From: Holacanthus passer
Taxonomy: Eukaryota > Chordata > Actinopteri > Pomacanthidae
Direction: 5' to 3'
DNA: 64,000 bases
NCBI GenBank assembly: GCA_025331565.1
Contig: JAFREQ010000025.1
Span: forward strand, 2,914,001 to 2,978,000
This document shows positions 36,956 to 49,700 of this stretch, piece after piece. The position numbers and the translations under genes were made by a program. A model generated the notes under the pieces. That model was given only the letters and a program-made list of their open reading frames with translations, was not told where the DNA came from and searched no databases. Position 1 is the first letter of the stretch. The number at the start of each line of letters is the position of its first letter.

Positions 36956-37790
36956 CATTTCTCTTATTTTGGATTTTGCAAAGTTTTTTATTTGAAATGC
37001 TTTTATGCATGCAAGTCAGGCACAAAACAGGTATATAATTCTCCAAAAAATGACTTAAACCCAGTACTATCAGCACATAGCTCTATAAACAGAAAAAGTT
37101 TTTGGACCATGTTTATATAAAATATTGGTGATAATGATTATTCTGTTAAATGCACCTATTTCTAATTTGGACTTAAATTAGTTAGGACTTATTTCCAAAT
37201 CCTAAAAAATCAGTCATCTTGTAAAGAGACTTTGCATCTTTTTCTTCCCCTACATACAAGTCTCTTAAACTGCTTTACTGCTTGTGACTTTAAAAACATA
37301 AGTGCCCACAAATTAATACAACATTTAAAACTCATTTCATTTCCCCTGTTCTATTTAACACTTGACATGTGCCACTGATCTTTATCTTACTCTTGTTAAA
37401 CAGAACTCTATTTCTGTGTACCATGTGTTAAATAAGGTGCTGTGTCATATTCAGGTGCAACTTCATGTTGCATTCAGTGTCAGTGGAATTTACATGTAAT
37501 AGACCTGATGCATACAGAAGGAGAAGTAGGGCAGGTTCAAAGCATTTAAAGGCTCAGGCTCGTGTAGGTGACATGTTAATTGTTATGTGGCTAGACTGGT
37601 TATTTTGGGAGGAGGACTTTTCCTGACTTTGAACCAAAGTCTGGAAAAGGAGGAGGAAAAGAAGTGACTTCATTAATTATCACTTAATCAAACAGCAGAA
37701 CTTCTATTATCGAACATAGAAAAATACAAATATCATGGGTGTAATTATATCTACTCATTTGTATATGTGATGTCTTATAATTTTGATGAT
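36956..37790. other. cdx4-chic1 intergenic
   Basis: About 0.8 kb of AT-rich sequence. It becomes rich in G, C and CpG only from about 37790, at the presumed chic1 promoter. No gene seen. Confidence 0.5.
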
Positions 37791-37877
37791 CGCGTGCAGC
37801 TCCGAACACGTGACCGCTCCTCACAAGCTCCGCGCTCCCGCTCCTGCGTCCCGTGCGCGGCCCCGCGGGGAGACGTC
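37790..37877 (+). promoter_or_regulatory. chic1: chic1 promoter / 5'UTR, CpG-rich
   Basis: Sudden rise in G+C with many CpG, an E-box CACGTG at 37807-37812 and no TATA box: a housekeeping-type CpG promoter. Transcription start not identifiable. The coding frame is open upstream of the chosen ATG, but that part lacks family similarity. Confidence 0.5.
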
Positions 37878-38023
37878 ATGAGCGTCTTACTGCCCAACAT
37901 GGCGGACTTTGATACCATTTATGAGTTGGAAGACGAAGAGGATGAGCACGTAGTGAGCGAGGAGCACTTGCCCAGATACTGTCCGGAGCCCGTGGTCATG
38001 CGAGGGGCCGGACACATCACCGT
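37878..38023 (+). CDS. chic1: chic1 exon 1
   Basis: ATG to donor GT|GTAAGC. Encodes the acidic N-terminus and the conserved VVMRGAGHITV. The start was chosen for MSVLLPNMADFD, which matches the family. Confidence 0.92.
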
Positions 38024-41000
38024 GTAAGCAGAGCCGTGTTTGTCCCTCCTGTCTGTCCCGGTTTCGCTTTGTTGTTTTGGTGTCTTCATCCTTAGCATGT
38101 TTAGCCGATGCTAACTTGCTAGCTAACGCCAAACACAACAACTAACAGTTAGCCGTATGTTTTGTGGAGGGGGTAGCTGCTTTGGTCAATATTATAACGA
38201 CATGAACCGATGTTAAAAGTTTTATCTTCACATAAACGTGATAGATTCTGAACAGATGTTTACTGGTAGGTAAGTTTTCATGTGATGCACCGTTAGCTTG
38301 AAGTCTGTTATTATCGAGCAGACAAACAGTCTTGTGCTGTCAACATTATCAAGTCAACTCAATGTCACCGACTTGATCAACATATAAGCCCAGTTTCATC
38401 ACTGTTTACATGTTCAGTTCCTTGTCTACATTTGATTGAGGCTCTTGCCCCTTTTCAGATTAATGAATAGAGTATAAAGCTTAAACCACGTTAATATGAC
38501 CTCATGTTGTAGCTCAGTTAGTTTTATCCAGAGCAGGTTTCAAACCCTGAAAAGCTTCATCACTGCCTCATCTTCATCATAACAATAATCTGACTAATAT
38601 ATGCTGAGTCCCAGCTAGAAACATTTCTTAGTCTTAGTCAGCTTAGCATCTGGATTCTGATGGGACTAAAAAATGAGGATATCAATATTAAAATACAATC
38701 TGTTACTGTTCACATGTGTATTGTTATTTTTGACCTTTCAGGAAAAACATGATTAACTGTATAATAAAGCTAAATACAGGAAACAATAATGTTATGAAGG
38801 AACTCATTTCAGCTGCTCCGCCAACAGTGAAAAGCAGATCAACATTACTAATATACCTGCACAAGGCTCTCTCATCCCCAATTTTTCTTTTCTACTTTCT
38901 ACATGGACATGACAACATTTCAACCACAAATGTTCTTCCTCTGGTAAAGATGTGCATGTGAACACACCTGTATATACATATGTGATGAAACGCAAAGAAT
39001 TATCTGTGAATTGGATAATTGATCATATGAATGCAATGATAATATGCCCAATTATTTAATAATTAATTATTGGGAATGATTACACAATACCAATGTGAAT
39101 GTCACATCAACTAAAGCACTAAAGGCTCATGGATGTCACTTATTCACCTGGACTCCTGCATTTTTAGTCTATTTACATCAAGAACTACAATAAAATGAAG
39201 TCTTTATTATGCCATCCTTTTGTAGTCCCCCTTGTGATAATGTCAACTAAACTGAAAAAAAAAAACTGTGCCAAAGAAATAATTTGTGAGCAAGCATGTT
39301 ATGTCTCATCATGAAATCAAACAATATATTTCTCCTCAGGCTCTGGATTATTTTTGTTCTCATCCTGTTCATGCTAATTGTATTGATAGGAGATTTTTTA
39401 CTTAGTTTTGAATACATTTTATTACCATATCAATAGTCACATGTTTGTTTTTTTTTCAGGTTTGGACTGAGCAACAGATTTGACACAGAATTTCCCTCTG
39501 TTCTCACGGGAAAGGTACAGTTGCTTTTTTGTTTTCTTGCACTTCAGTCTTGCAGGCTTCTTTCTGTTCAATTCCAAGTGGGAAGAATTAAGCAATTAAA
39601 GCCACAGTGATTCTATTGTTCTTTTGGGCCTTTAACAGCCCAGACTTCCCCAAACCGGCCCATTCAAACCTCTCCAAGTGGTTTTGATCTGATGGAGATG
39701 CATTTCAACTAACGCACCACAGTGCATAGAAAAGAGCATGAATGTGCTGCTGTCCAGCTCTGTAAATGAGTAAGCCGTCTATGGGGCTCAGTTGGCGGGG
39801 ACCCCAGTGTTTTTGAGGGTGCACCTCCAGGTGATAAAATAATGAAATGAAGACTCTGCCGCAGACAAGAAAGGAAAGCTTCCTGGGTCCGACGCAGAAA
39901 CACAAAAAGGCTGTAGGGGTAAGAGCAGGCCGAGGGAAGTGTGGGGCAATAAAAAGTACCTTCAGTATTGTGACCCAGGGTGACATGTGATGGATGAGGT
40001 CACAATTATGATGATTGAAGGGTGCAGATCAGGCCCTGCTGGGCTTTATTCTGAGGTCTTTGGCTGTTTGCAAAGAGACCTTTGCATCCTGTCATAAAAG
40101 ATTACGACCCCTGTTTTATGGCGTACAGACTCAGTGAGGAATGAGCATCCATTCAAGTTGTTTGGCCGGCACAGCCACAGGCACTGAGCTTATCTCTCCT
40201 TTGAGTCCCTCCTTGCCTTGAACAGTCTAGAGCTTGGTTAGCAAGTCAGAGGCATAGTATTTAGAGATCTCATCTCTGGACAACATCTGCAAATATCTAC
40301 CTGTTGGTTTTCTAAAGCTCTTTGATCTTTGTGCACAGGTTTTCTTTTGAGCAATTAGGAATCTTTCATGTCAGCACCACCTAGAAACACTTGTCTTGTC
40401 CCTCTCCTTCTTACTCCTAGCAATTTGTTATTGCCTCAATTTTCTGATAATTTCCCCCACTGCATAGTCCCTTTTGGAACTGTTTATTTTGTTATCCGCA
40501 CATCCATCCTTTCTCTTTTTTTCTAGGTAGCACCAGAGGAATTCAAAACCAGCATCAGCAGGGTGAATGCTTGTTTGAAGAAGAACTTGCCTGTGAATGT
40601 GAAGTGGCTTCTTTGCGGCTGCCTGTGTTGTTGCTGTACAGTAGGCTGCAGTCTATGGCCTGTTATCTGCCTCAACAAGAGAGTAAGTCCCAGACCTCCT
40701 GTGACATGAGTTGGACAGTTTAACTCTCCCTTACATCAGCGCTGATTACTCAAGGGCTGTTATAGCAATTCACCCGCACTGGTCTAAGTGTAGAGGGTAA
40801 TAACAGCTCGTGTTCAATTAGTGGCTCTGTGTAGAAATGACGCATTGCGCTGCTCAGCTCCTCTCCTGCCCAGCTCAAGGCTGTGTCATTTAAAGGTGGT
40901 GTTACCACTCAGAATTATGACAGCAAAGTGGAAATTACTAGCTGGTAAATTGGGAGTTCAGTCCATAAATCCTCACAGTGTGGCTGTTTACTGGTAACTG

Positions 41001-42235
41001 TTAAAGTGTTAAATTGAGTAATGAGTGTTTTGCTGCTCACTTTAATGTACGTGCATTTGTTTTCTATTCCAACAGACAAGACGGTCTATTCATAAGCTGT
41101 TAGAGTGGGAAAATAACCGGTTATACCACAAGGTAAGAAAGACAACAAATTGCACTTTAGCACCTGTGTGAAAGTGTTTAATCGTCTGTGTCGGTGTGCA
41201 GTGGAAGTTGAGTGATCATGATGGATAATGATCATTAATCTGTTTTGTAAACTCAAACCCCTCAAAGCTGTTTGAGTCAGATCTGGTGCACGGGGTCTGA
41301 GTGGACTGTGAGGTCAGCAGTAAAATGCCATGTTAATTTTGTTTTGTCTCGCAGCAGCAAATTACAGCTAGTAGCTGTGCAAAGGCATAAAGGAAACTCT
41401 TCAGGGTGTCTGGCCACAGTTTGACCCCGGCGAGACCAGACAGCCCTGCTCCCAAATTCCCCCGACACTGAAGGGGAGATTCAGACAGATTTTTCTTTGT
41501 GTTTTGTGTGTGTGTGTGTGTGTGTCTTTGTGTCTGTTTGAGTGTGAGAGAGATGTTCATTCATTGTGTCTGTCTCTTTTCTTCTCTCATCAGCTGGGGC
41601 TGCACTGGAAACTCAGTAAAAGAAAATGTGAAAGCAGCAATATGATGGAATATGTAAGTAGGCTGTCACAACATTCACTATGAATTATTGGATTGTTACA
41701 TAACTTTATGATTATTTCCATTAGTGATGAATCAGCAGATTATTTTCTTCATCAATCTATGTGTCTTGTGTATAAAATATCAGAAAATAGTGAAAATGCC
41801 TTTTATAATTTCAGAGCCCTTTGAAGGTCTTGCTTCATTTGACCTACAGTCCAAAACAAAAAGATTTTTATCATATTTTACAAAGAAAAGAAACTAGCAA
41901 TAAAAAAGTTGCTCTTGTCACTACAAGTAGATATTATATTGCAAGATGGGATATCTTGGGGGAAGACAAATAAGATATGTTGTCAATTAAAAATGTACTG
42001 AATTTTTGTCCATCTAATTAATACCAAGTTACAATGGCTCTCAGTAGCAAACTTCCTAAGAAATTCTTAAGAAATTACAGGACACATAAAATAAAGCATT
42101 AATTGATTAATAGTTAGAGCTCTAGGTAAAAGTTATGTTTATGTTCCAAATAATAATATTAGTTGTGTCTTTTTCTCTCTATAGGTGATTCTTATAGAAT
42201 TCTTACCCAAATATCCTATATTCCGACCAGACTGA
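37878..42235 (+). CDS. chic1: Cysteine-rich hydrophobic domain protein, 6 exons
   Basis: Complete 174-residue CHIC protein; exons 37878-38023, 39460-39514, 40527-40682, 41076-41132, 41594-41653 and 42185-42235. Starts MSVLLPNMADFDTIYELEDE, then a short acidic stretch, VSEEHLPRYCPEPVVMRGAG, HITVFGLSNRFDTEFPSVLT, the hydrophobic cysteine string WLLCGCLCCCCTVGCSLWPV, and ends EFLPKYPIFRPD. The cysteine string is expected to be palmitoylated and to anchor the protein on vesicle and plasma membranes. The MS-LLPNMA-FDTI start matches CHIC1. The protein is shorter than human CHIC1 because the long Glu/Ser tract is nearly absent, so its size is close to CHIC2. Linkage to cdx4 favours chic1. Cellular function of the family is poorly known. 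Confidence 0.92.
38024..40526 (+). other. chic1 introns 1 and 2
   Basis: Introns 38024-39459 and 39515-40526 around exon 2. AT-rich, no coding content. The part at 39640-40170 is less AT-rich and free of recognised repeats. Confidence 0.5.
39460..39514 (+). CDS. chic1: chic1 exon 2
   Basis: Acceptor TTTTTTCAG, donor GTACAG. A 55-base exon encoding FGLSNRFDTEFPSVLTGK. Confidence 0.92.
40527..40682 (+). CDS. chic1: chic1 exon 3 (cysteine string)
   Basis: Acceptor TTCTAG, donor GTAAGT. Encodes VAPEEFKTSISRVNACLKKN, then LPVNVKWLLCGCLCCCCTVG and onward to LNKR. Confidence 0.95.
41076..41132 (+). CDS. chic1: chic1 exon 4
   Basis: Acceptor CAACAG, donor GTAAGA. Encodes TRRSIHKLLEWENNRLYHK, a basic amphipathic segment typical of the family. 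Confidence 0.93.
41507..41526. repeat. (GT)n microsatellite
   Basis: About ten GT units in chic1 intron 4. Confidence 0.85.
41594..41653 (+). CDS. chic1: chic1 exon 5
   Basis: Acceptor CATCAG, donor GTAAGT. Encodes LGLHWKLSKRKCESSNMMEY. Confidence 0.93.
41690..42124 (+). repeat. Dispersed 'AGAGCTGCAACTAATGATTA' repeat
   Basis: ATGATTATTTCCATTAGTGA, ATCAGAAAATAGTGAAAATG and TTCAGAGCCC in order, ending AATTGATTAATAGTTAGAGC. Same family as 20574-20887; it fills most of chic1 intron 5 and ends about 60 bases before the exon 6 acceptor. Confidence 0.65.
42185..42235 (+). CDS. chic1: chic1 exon 6
   Basis: Acceptor CTATAG. Encodes VILIEFLPKYPIFRPD and TGA, the invariant CHIC C-terminus. Confidence 0.95.
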   Translation: MILIEFLPKYPIFRPD

Positions 42236-43640
42236 GGAGGCTGTTAAAAGACTTGGATGTGTGGCCCTTGAATCTTATCCTTAGTGCCTTGTATATACAG
42301 TATGTTGGAATAAGGGTCTGCACCGGCATCTCTCATGATGACCCTGTACATCTCCCAGTACCTTGTACATTAGAATTTACAACACTGTCACTTTGCTTTA
42401 GAGCAGATTTTGCACATTTTCCCGACAGAACTAGACATGTCCCCTTTGTTGCACTCGGATGTGTTTTTGTTACATGTGACAAACAAGTGAAACTCTCAAA
42501 AAGTGCATTTACCCCAAAGAACCATCAACCTATATCCCATCTATTATATCAGTAATCCCTTGCAAAGAATGTGATGCCTCCACCTTCCTTAACTATCCTT
42601 GCCTTATGTATGATTTTTTAAAATAACTAACTCTACATGTAACAGGAGGAGGAAGGCATTGGGTGATTCAACAAGTCTGTAGATTCAAATGCTGTTTGTT
42701 GGGTTTCCTCTCTTTCAATCCAGTTCTTTGCAAGTAGATGGGATGGTTGAAATTGCCTAACGTACAGTGTACGTCATCACCCTGTGTTTTTTTCTTTACA
42801 TTTGACCCTCTGTACATGGGAACTAGCTAGTAAAAGAACTTGACCTGTAAATACCATGATAGGATAAGCTGTACAGTGGTATACCATTGTTTACATAAAG
42901 TTACTTAGCTCTTTAGTTTTTTTGCCAATATATTGCTGTACCATAGTTTTGATTAATGAAAGATGTCTATGTACCTTTCTAGTTTATATGGACCTGTTTA
43001 CCTTGTAAGCCATATAGTTATAATGTACATGATGCCAGAGTTAGGTCTCAAGTGATTATTGCACTTGAAGTGATTATTGCACTTGAGCCCAGTAGAAAGT
43101 CAGGATTTCAGAAAAGATTCATCAACAGTGCAGTTTTTGCCAATAAAGACGACGTTCAACGCCTCGTCATCCATTAAGACTGGAGATGATCGCGTCTCTG
43201 ATGTGCAGTGGGAAGACAATGATTCGAACTCTGCTCTTCCACTCATTTATTTCCAATCATTTAATCCAAACTTTACAGGAATTTTTTATAGTTTTGTACA
43301 TGTCCCTGTGCTGTGTTTGGTTCTCCCGATGTGTTAGGAAGCACATACGTCTACAGTACATGGCGTATTGAGCAGATGGTTCTTTTGTTTCAGCCATTCT
43401 GTCCAGTGTTAGTATTATTTTCCTGAATCTTAGTCATCAGATTGCTGCATTGCGTTGTATTAGAGTGCCTCTGGAATAGTTGGTGAACCACAGAGAAGTA
43501 CAGGTTGAAATCTGTTCTCTTGTTCAAAGGAGATTTTCAATCCTCCTCCCAGTATTGTCCCTGTTAAAGTTCTTGTAAATGTTTGTCATGATGACCTAAT
43601 CCCTATGGAGAGAGAAAATAAATTGTTGATTTTGATTTTT
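42236..43640 (+). other. chic1: chic1 3'UTR
   Basis: From the stop codon to AATAAA at 43617-43622, about 1.4 kb, with T-rich sequence after the signal. No other gene lies in it. Confidence 0.65.
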
Positions 43641-45204
43641 CTTTGCTGCTGCTTCCTTTTTTTGTTACTGTCACTCTTAATGAATTATGTGTCATCTTAG
43701 TAAAAACAAGTCATTATTCTGCTAATGCACTTTACCTCAGTGTGCTGCCCCACTGCTGAAATGTGGCTATTTGTCATGTTTAACAAGGTGTTGAATCGTT
43801 AACTTTAACAAGACAGTCTGCAATTAGTTGACACATATGTCAAACTCTGGAATGTTGTTACCTGCTGCTGCTTTCTAACGTTATGGACCAGTGGTCAGAG
43901 AATACTGGACCGTGTTTCTGCTTTATTTCACCACAACCCCCGAATACTGAAGGGGTGAGCTTCACTTCAGTGTGGTTGGTTTTATGGTCCTTTGTTTTTT
44001 TTGCTTTCACATTCACAGTCTGTCCCTGTTTAGACAAGAGGTTTCAGTAACCTTTTACTGCGCCGGTGCTCCAACAGTTAAAACTCAAGTTGCCACCACC
44101 ACTAGTTTTAGTTAAGCTGGAATAAAATTATTAATGGTACTACAGTATATTATAAGCACAAGATTCAACCAAGATTCAGGCAGTTTATTATTTTAATTAC
44201 AAAGCAACAGCACCTGCAAATGTGAAACTATTTGCACATTGTGATATTGCTACCTTATGTAGAATTTAAAATGCAGGACTTTTACTTGACAAGGAGTATT
44301 TGTACATTGTTGTATTGCTACTTTTAATTAGGGTGAAGGATCTGAGTCCTTCTTCCACCACTGGCAATTCATACTGTTTGTGTGACATGCATATGTACTG
44401 TTTGTATTTTTAGCAAGTTGTACTGGTCTGTCTTGTGTTTGCATGCATAAACACAATGTGCGTGTGTGATAGAGCAGGAGAGAAAGTCAAGAATTAGTAT
44501 GTGTGTGTGCTTGCACATGCAGTTATTCACAAACTTGAACTGTACACTCTGAACCACTGACATCTTATTTAATCCAGAACAGTGTCTTTGTAACCAGATG
44601 GTGTGCAGGGTTTATAAAAAACAGTTTGGCCATCTTTAATTTCGCATGTACATATCCTGACTACTGAGCAAAAGTTTCAGGTGGAAAAAAAAAAATTTCA
44701 ATTATTTTAAAGAGGCTCAAATTGGTCAATTGTAACCCAAACATAAGCAAAGAGTCTGTCACTTTTCAGTTCTATACAGTTTACATCCACTAGGGGTCAG
44801 ACTGAGCCATGAACAGACTGTACAGTTTATTGGACATTTCTCACTTGGGTAATTTACTCAAGTCATTTGCACTCATGCTGTCGTTCACTGAGACTCTGAT
44901 ACTCTTTCAGGTAACGTGGAACAACTACAAAACCCCTCAGATCTCTCCACCATGAGATTGGAACCAGCCCAGTAACACTTTTAGTCCTTTCTACCTGTAA
45001 GTTGCAGTGATTTTTCCCTGACACTTTGGGTGTATAATATAAAATATTTGAGATTCACAATTTCTCCTTTCTGAAAACTCCCAGACTTATGTCCCTCTTT
45101 GCCACACTGATTAAAAGTCTTCTCTGTGGGATCTTGACAGAACTGCTCAGGTTTCATACCACTTTATTTGACATCCCATAGTGCAGTTAAAAGCCACAAT
45201 AAAC
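43641..45204. other. Tail-to-tail gap between chic1 and lnx
   Basis: No gene. It contains a repeat fragment at 44265-44365 and an A-run near 44681-44695. Confidence 0.5.
44265..44365 (+). repeat. 'TACTTTTACTTAAGTA' repeat, 3' fragment
   Basis: AATGCAGGACTTTTACTTGA, CAAGGAGTATTTGTACATTG and TTCTTCCACCACTGG: the 3' end of the family also present at 30250-30595. Confidence 0.65.
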
Positions 45205-45209
45205 AGAAG

Positions 45210-46623
45210 AAGCATGATTTGTTCTGATTTTATTGAACATAATGAAACAGTGGACAGGCTAATACGCACACTACCGACTGTATATATGTATAGATATATA
45301 TAGAGAGAGTATTCAATAAGTCTCATATCAATTAAGATACAAGAAAGGCCACAGGGAATGTGTTCACAAACAAAAAACAAGGTAAAACAAATGTATCTGA
45401 ACAAGGCCATTCTCTTCCTTTCCCTATAAACTGTATATAATGAGAGAAAACACAATTTGGTACAGTTGTGATTTAAGGCAAAGTATACATTCTGGTATGT
45501 CCTTCAATTTCTACAGGGCCCCTGCTTATCAGAGTCATTCGCCATTTAAAAAATAAATACAGAGCAACTGTCAATGGATATGTATCAATTAATATATGAA
45601 AAGCTACTGAATGTCTTATAGATTAAAACACTTTTGATTAAGACCAAACATTCATCACAGAATTATTTGCTTTAACAGCAACATAAATGTGTCCCAGGTT
45701 TATTTCCTGTTGAGAAACTTTGACCCAAGCTGTTTCCTATCAATGCAATTTTGACTAAATTGTCTAGTCTAGCAGTGTGTAATATTTTACTGATTATCTT
45801 AATGGCTTAGATAAGACTAGAACTTAGATATTTTAGATTCTTTAAGCCCCTTTAAATTGAACCTGCCTATGAAAGTGTCAAACCGAAGGTGACTGTAGGT
45901 CTTTTCTTTGGTTTTTCAACAACCTCCCTGTTAAAACCAAAATCTCTTTTTAAAACACAATTATTTCATTGTTAATGTCACTTTGCTGCACGTTTTGAAA
46001 GTGCAATGTTAATAAAGTTCATGAAATAACACGAGTGGGACAAGAGGAGCAGGACAGGGTGATTTTTCTGTCTTTGGCATCAGTCTATACAGACAGCTGT
46101 CATTTTACTATATGTAGTCATCTATGATTCTTCATCACAACTGTCTACATGTATTATAAGCGCTACATTTCATCTTTGGATGCCGTTCATGTGAATCACT
46201 TAAGTCAATGCCAAATGATATCATTATTTAACAGGAAAGCAAATAAACACAAAGGAATCAGAAAAGGATCAAGAAGGTGTTCAAAACAAACCACTATCCT
46301 TCCAGTTTGCCCTTAACTTATAATTTACTGATTGTCATCATATTTGCAGCCTGATCAAGCCCATTTTGTGCAATCATCTGCCCTTTGTGTGTGACACTGA
46401 AACAAACAGGTGGCTGCTCAGACTATACATCAGAAAGTCCGCCTAATGGTTCCTAAGTACACACATGTTCTGTATTACATAAGTGATCGATAGGCAAAAC
46501 AAGAATGTAACCTAACAACGAGTGACCTATGGAGGGGATGGTGAGTCGAGAATGCAGCAGAACAGGGCAATGATGTGTGCACTTGATCAACTATGAGGGT
46601 GATAGTAAGAAAAGTGTGTTTTG
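45210..46623 (-). other. lnx2b: lnx 3'UTR
   Basis: Minus-strand AATAAA at 45229-45234, about 1.4 kb past the stop codon. A second AATAAA on this strand at 45698-45703 could give a shorter form. No coding content. Confidence 0.5.
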
Positions 46624-46759
46624 CTACACTAGACTCCCAGGCCAGGACACCACAGTCAGTGTGACTTTATTCTTCTGCAGCTTGAGCATGGGGATGAGAG
46701 AAGAGTTGTTCATTCCCACTGTTGTGGCTCCGTTCACTGCCACTATCTCATCACCGCAC
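46624..46759 (-). CDS. lnx2b: lnx coding exon 9 (end of PDZ4)
   Basis: Acceptor CTCCAG. CGDEIVAVNGATTVGMNNSS, LIPMLKLQKNKVTLTVVSWP and GSLV, then TAG. Typical LNX C-terminus. Confidence 0.93.
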
Positions 46760-49700
46760 CTGGAGAGAACCACAGAGCGTTAACATGATGACAGGATACA
46801 GGAGCTGATTACGTTGTGTGGTTGTCAAACTGGGCTGAACTTACTTCAGGCGTCCATCAAAGTGAGCAGGCGTACCAGGCACGATGGTTTTGATGAAGAA
46901 AGGCTGCTGTCCGTGGCTCTCCTCGTAGCCCCCACGATACTGAAGCCCCAGCTCTCGTTGTTGGTCTTCTGCAGGACAATGTCCCGGCACCAGTGCATGT
47001 GACTGAAACGACAAGGGCAGAGTCAGAGCTACATCTTTCATATGAAATTGAACAGAGTATACTTGAAGGGGAGGAACAGAATTCAGGTTCTGATTGGTAA
47101 TGAAGGCGACTCTACCTCGGTAGTCCCAGCCAGCGAGTCCACAGCGGCGTCCAGTTGAGGGTGTCATCTCGAGGGTCGTCCACAGGGTCCAGTTCGTCCT
47201 TGTTGGCAGCATCGGTGTCCTCCTCTGAGTCCTCGGAGATGGTCTGGATGACACGGAGCACCACCTGGGACTGAGCTGTCTGAGCCTTCAGCACAGAAAC
47301 TGCCTCACTGTAGGTCAGCTGGGTCAGATCAACACCGTTGATGCTCAGCAGAACATCACCTGAGGAGACACAGATAAACATGGACAGAGACCCTTTAGTC
47401 AAGAGGAGTCAAGATCCGGTGAACTCCTGGGCTTTTCCCGGTTGTCTTTGTGGAGACATCTGTCCACATCTGTGCAATGTGAAAATGACTAAGTCTCTTC
47501 TTCTTGGCCCCCTTTTAAGTTGGCAAACAACAAAACTGTAGAACACAGCCAGTGGTCAGAACATTGTCAATATAATTATCATTAATTATGCTGTACAAGC
47601 GGCTATATCTATGGAAATTATAGCTGCAATTATTCACAATTTTGGACATTTAATAAACAAATAATTAATCTAGGAAACAGATTAATCAGTGATAAAAATA
47701 ACTGTTAGTTTCAGCCCTTGCAGCAAGAATTGACATTACAAAGACACACTGCAAAGACTAAAGGTAGTGATCCAAAGTTATTTATAGTAAAAAAAAAAAA
47801 ATCAAATGACTAGTTCCAGCTTTGTACCTCTTTTGATGGTGCCATCTCGGTGCAGACAGCCAACAGGCTGCACACTCGTGATGTAAACGGGCAGGCGACT
47901 GCGACAGTCCCTCCCCCCGGCAATGGTGATGCCCAGAGAGAGTCGAGGCTCCTTCTTCAGGCTCACAGTCTTCTCTTGGCTGGAAAACCCACCTGGAGGA
48001 TCCTGTATGAACAATGAGACGAATTAATACCAAGCAAAGACAAACATATTGATTCAATGACAAACATTGATCTACATCACGGCTTCGATTTTCAAAATAA
48101 TGCCCTTTTATTTTTATTTTTCAGGACACCATGTTTCACAAATTCTCCACAAGAATGATTGTTTTATCTTATTTTGTTTAACATGAAATCTGTGCTGCCA
48201 ATTAACTTCAGCCTCTCCAGGATCCTTTGACTTAACTGATTCCTCTCACAAAACCACTCATAGAAACAAATGTGAAACATTTGAGAAGGAGCTGAGAGGT
48301 AAGGGTAGAGGTAACGTGTGAGGATCAACACTAAGCTCTCGTAGTGGAAAAGATGTGTGGAAAATGACAGCTTCAACCAGCCTCCTTGTTTCCCTCTGGA
48401 GTCTGTAAACCATGAGAAGGGAAGCTTGGGGGGTGGTGGGGGCTCTTCCTCCCCCCAGCAGGACGAAAAGGCTCAACTCGGCAGGCGAAAGCTAACTGTT
48501 ACCAGCTTTGATCCTCTGCCATGCAAAGAAACAGCCAAAAAACAACAAGACAGTGGCCCTGTAGCAGCAGAGTGAGCAGCACCCCAGGCCTTTTGATCAG
48601 GACAGAGGGAGGCCCCAGAGAAGGGCTTTCATCTCCGCTCACCGACGCAGGTGTCTGCTCTCAAAGCTTCTCACCCCCAACTGGGGGGTTGCTATTCTTT
48701 CTACTGGCAGTGTATGGTACAAGTGAGTGTGACTGACAAAGGAACGATCGTCACAATTACACTGAGTAAACAGAAACATGTCGAGTTTGTTAGATACTGT
48801 GACCAACACTGGGGTTAGTGGAAAGGACGTCACGTTTCCAGCAGCCAACAGCTGGCAAGGACCCAAATAAATGTGGAGGTAAAATAGTTTATCTAAAAAG
48901 TACTTTGTGCATTGGTTAATGAGAAAATGTTGTAAATTACCTTCATGTAAGTGGACCGGCGCCTGAAGTACTGTGGCTCAGGCCTCCTGGCTGCTCTGCT
49001 CTGTTCTCTGCCTCCTTCCTCCTGAGACTCTGCAGGTCTCATCACCACAAAGTTCACACGCACCTCGCTCGCCTGAAGTCACAAAAGTCACAAAATTTCA
49101 GGATGGAATTCAACTCCCACAGACTTAAAACTTGCTTGAGATACATAATCTATTACATTTAACGCACTTTATTTCAAGTACTATCCCAAAAGCCATGACA
49201 TTTTGTAAGGATATTCATGGTTCCCAGAGGATTTTTTAGTGACCCCTTTCCCTTTACTGCCACTATCAGGCCAAAAGGTCTCATAATTGGCAGATTGCTA
49301 TTGAATTTGTAGCATATATATAGCATTTGTGTTCTTGATGATATATCCTGCAAAGGCCTTTTCTGTTGTGCCAAATTAGTAGCTCGAGTAGCTGATAAGA
49401 TTCTATCGCCAGCATCTTGTTTGCTCTTCTTAATCACTCTGTGCGAATGCTGAAACTTCCAAGCCAGCAAGGCACGAGGCTTTTAGACTTGTTTAACGTT
49501 TTATCATTGCAAAATCAGCAGTGTCAAAGTCTTTATTGTTGCTGCTGCATTCAAGTGTTTGTGGGAAACCCCACCAATTGATGACCAATAAGAACTGACT
49601 CCTGAACAGCAGCCTTTTTAAAATGAAACTACATAATTGTTATTATCCTTTTCAGAATTCCCGTTTGCATATTCATTTGTCTTCTTGGTTTGTAGGTATT

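Noticed and set aside
37767..37877. Longer N-terminus for chic1
   Set aside because: It is in frame, but the residues are not like CHIC proteins and the sequence is promoter-like; the ATG at 37878 gives the family start.
46841..47254. Minus-strand frame of 137 codons
   Set aside because: It runs through the intron between lnx exons 7 and 8 and contains only the second half of PDZ4; it reflects the frameshift and is not a separate gene.
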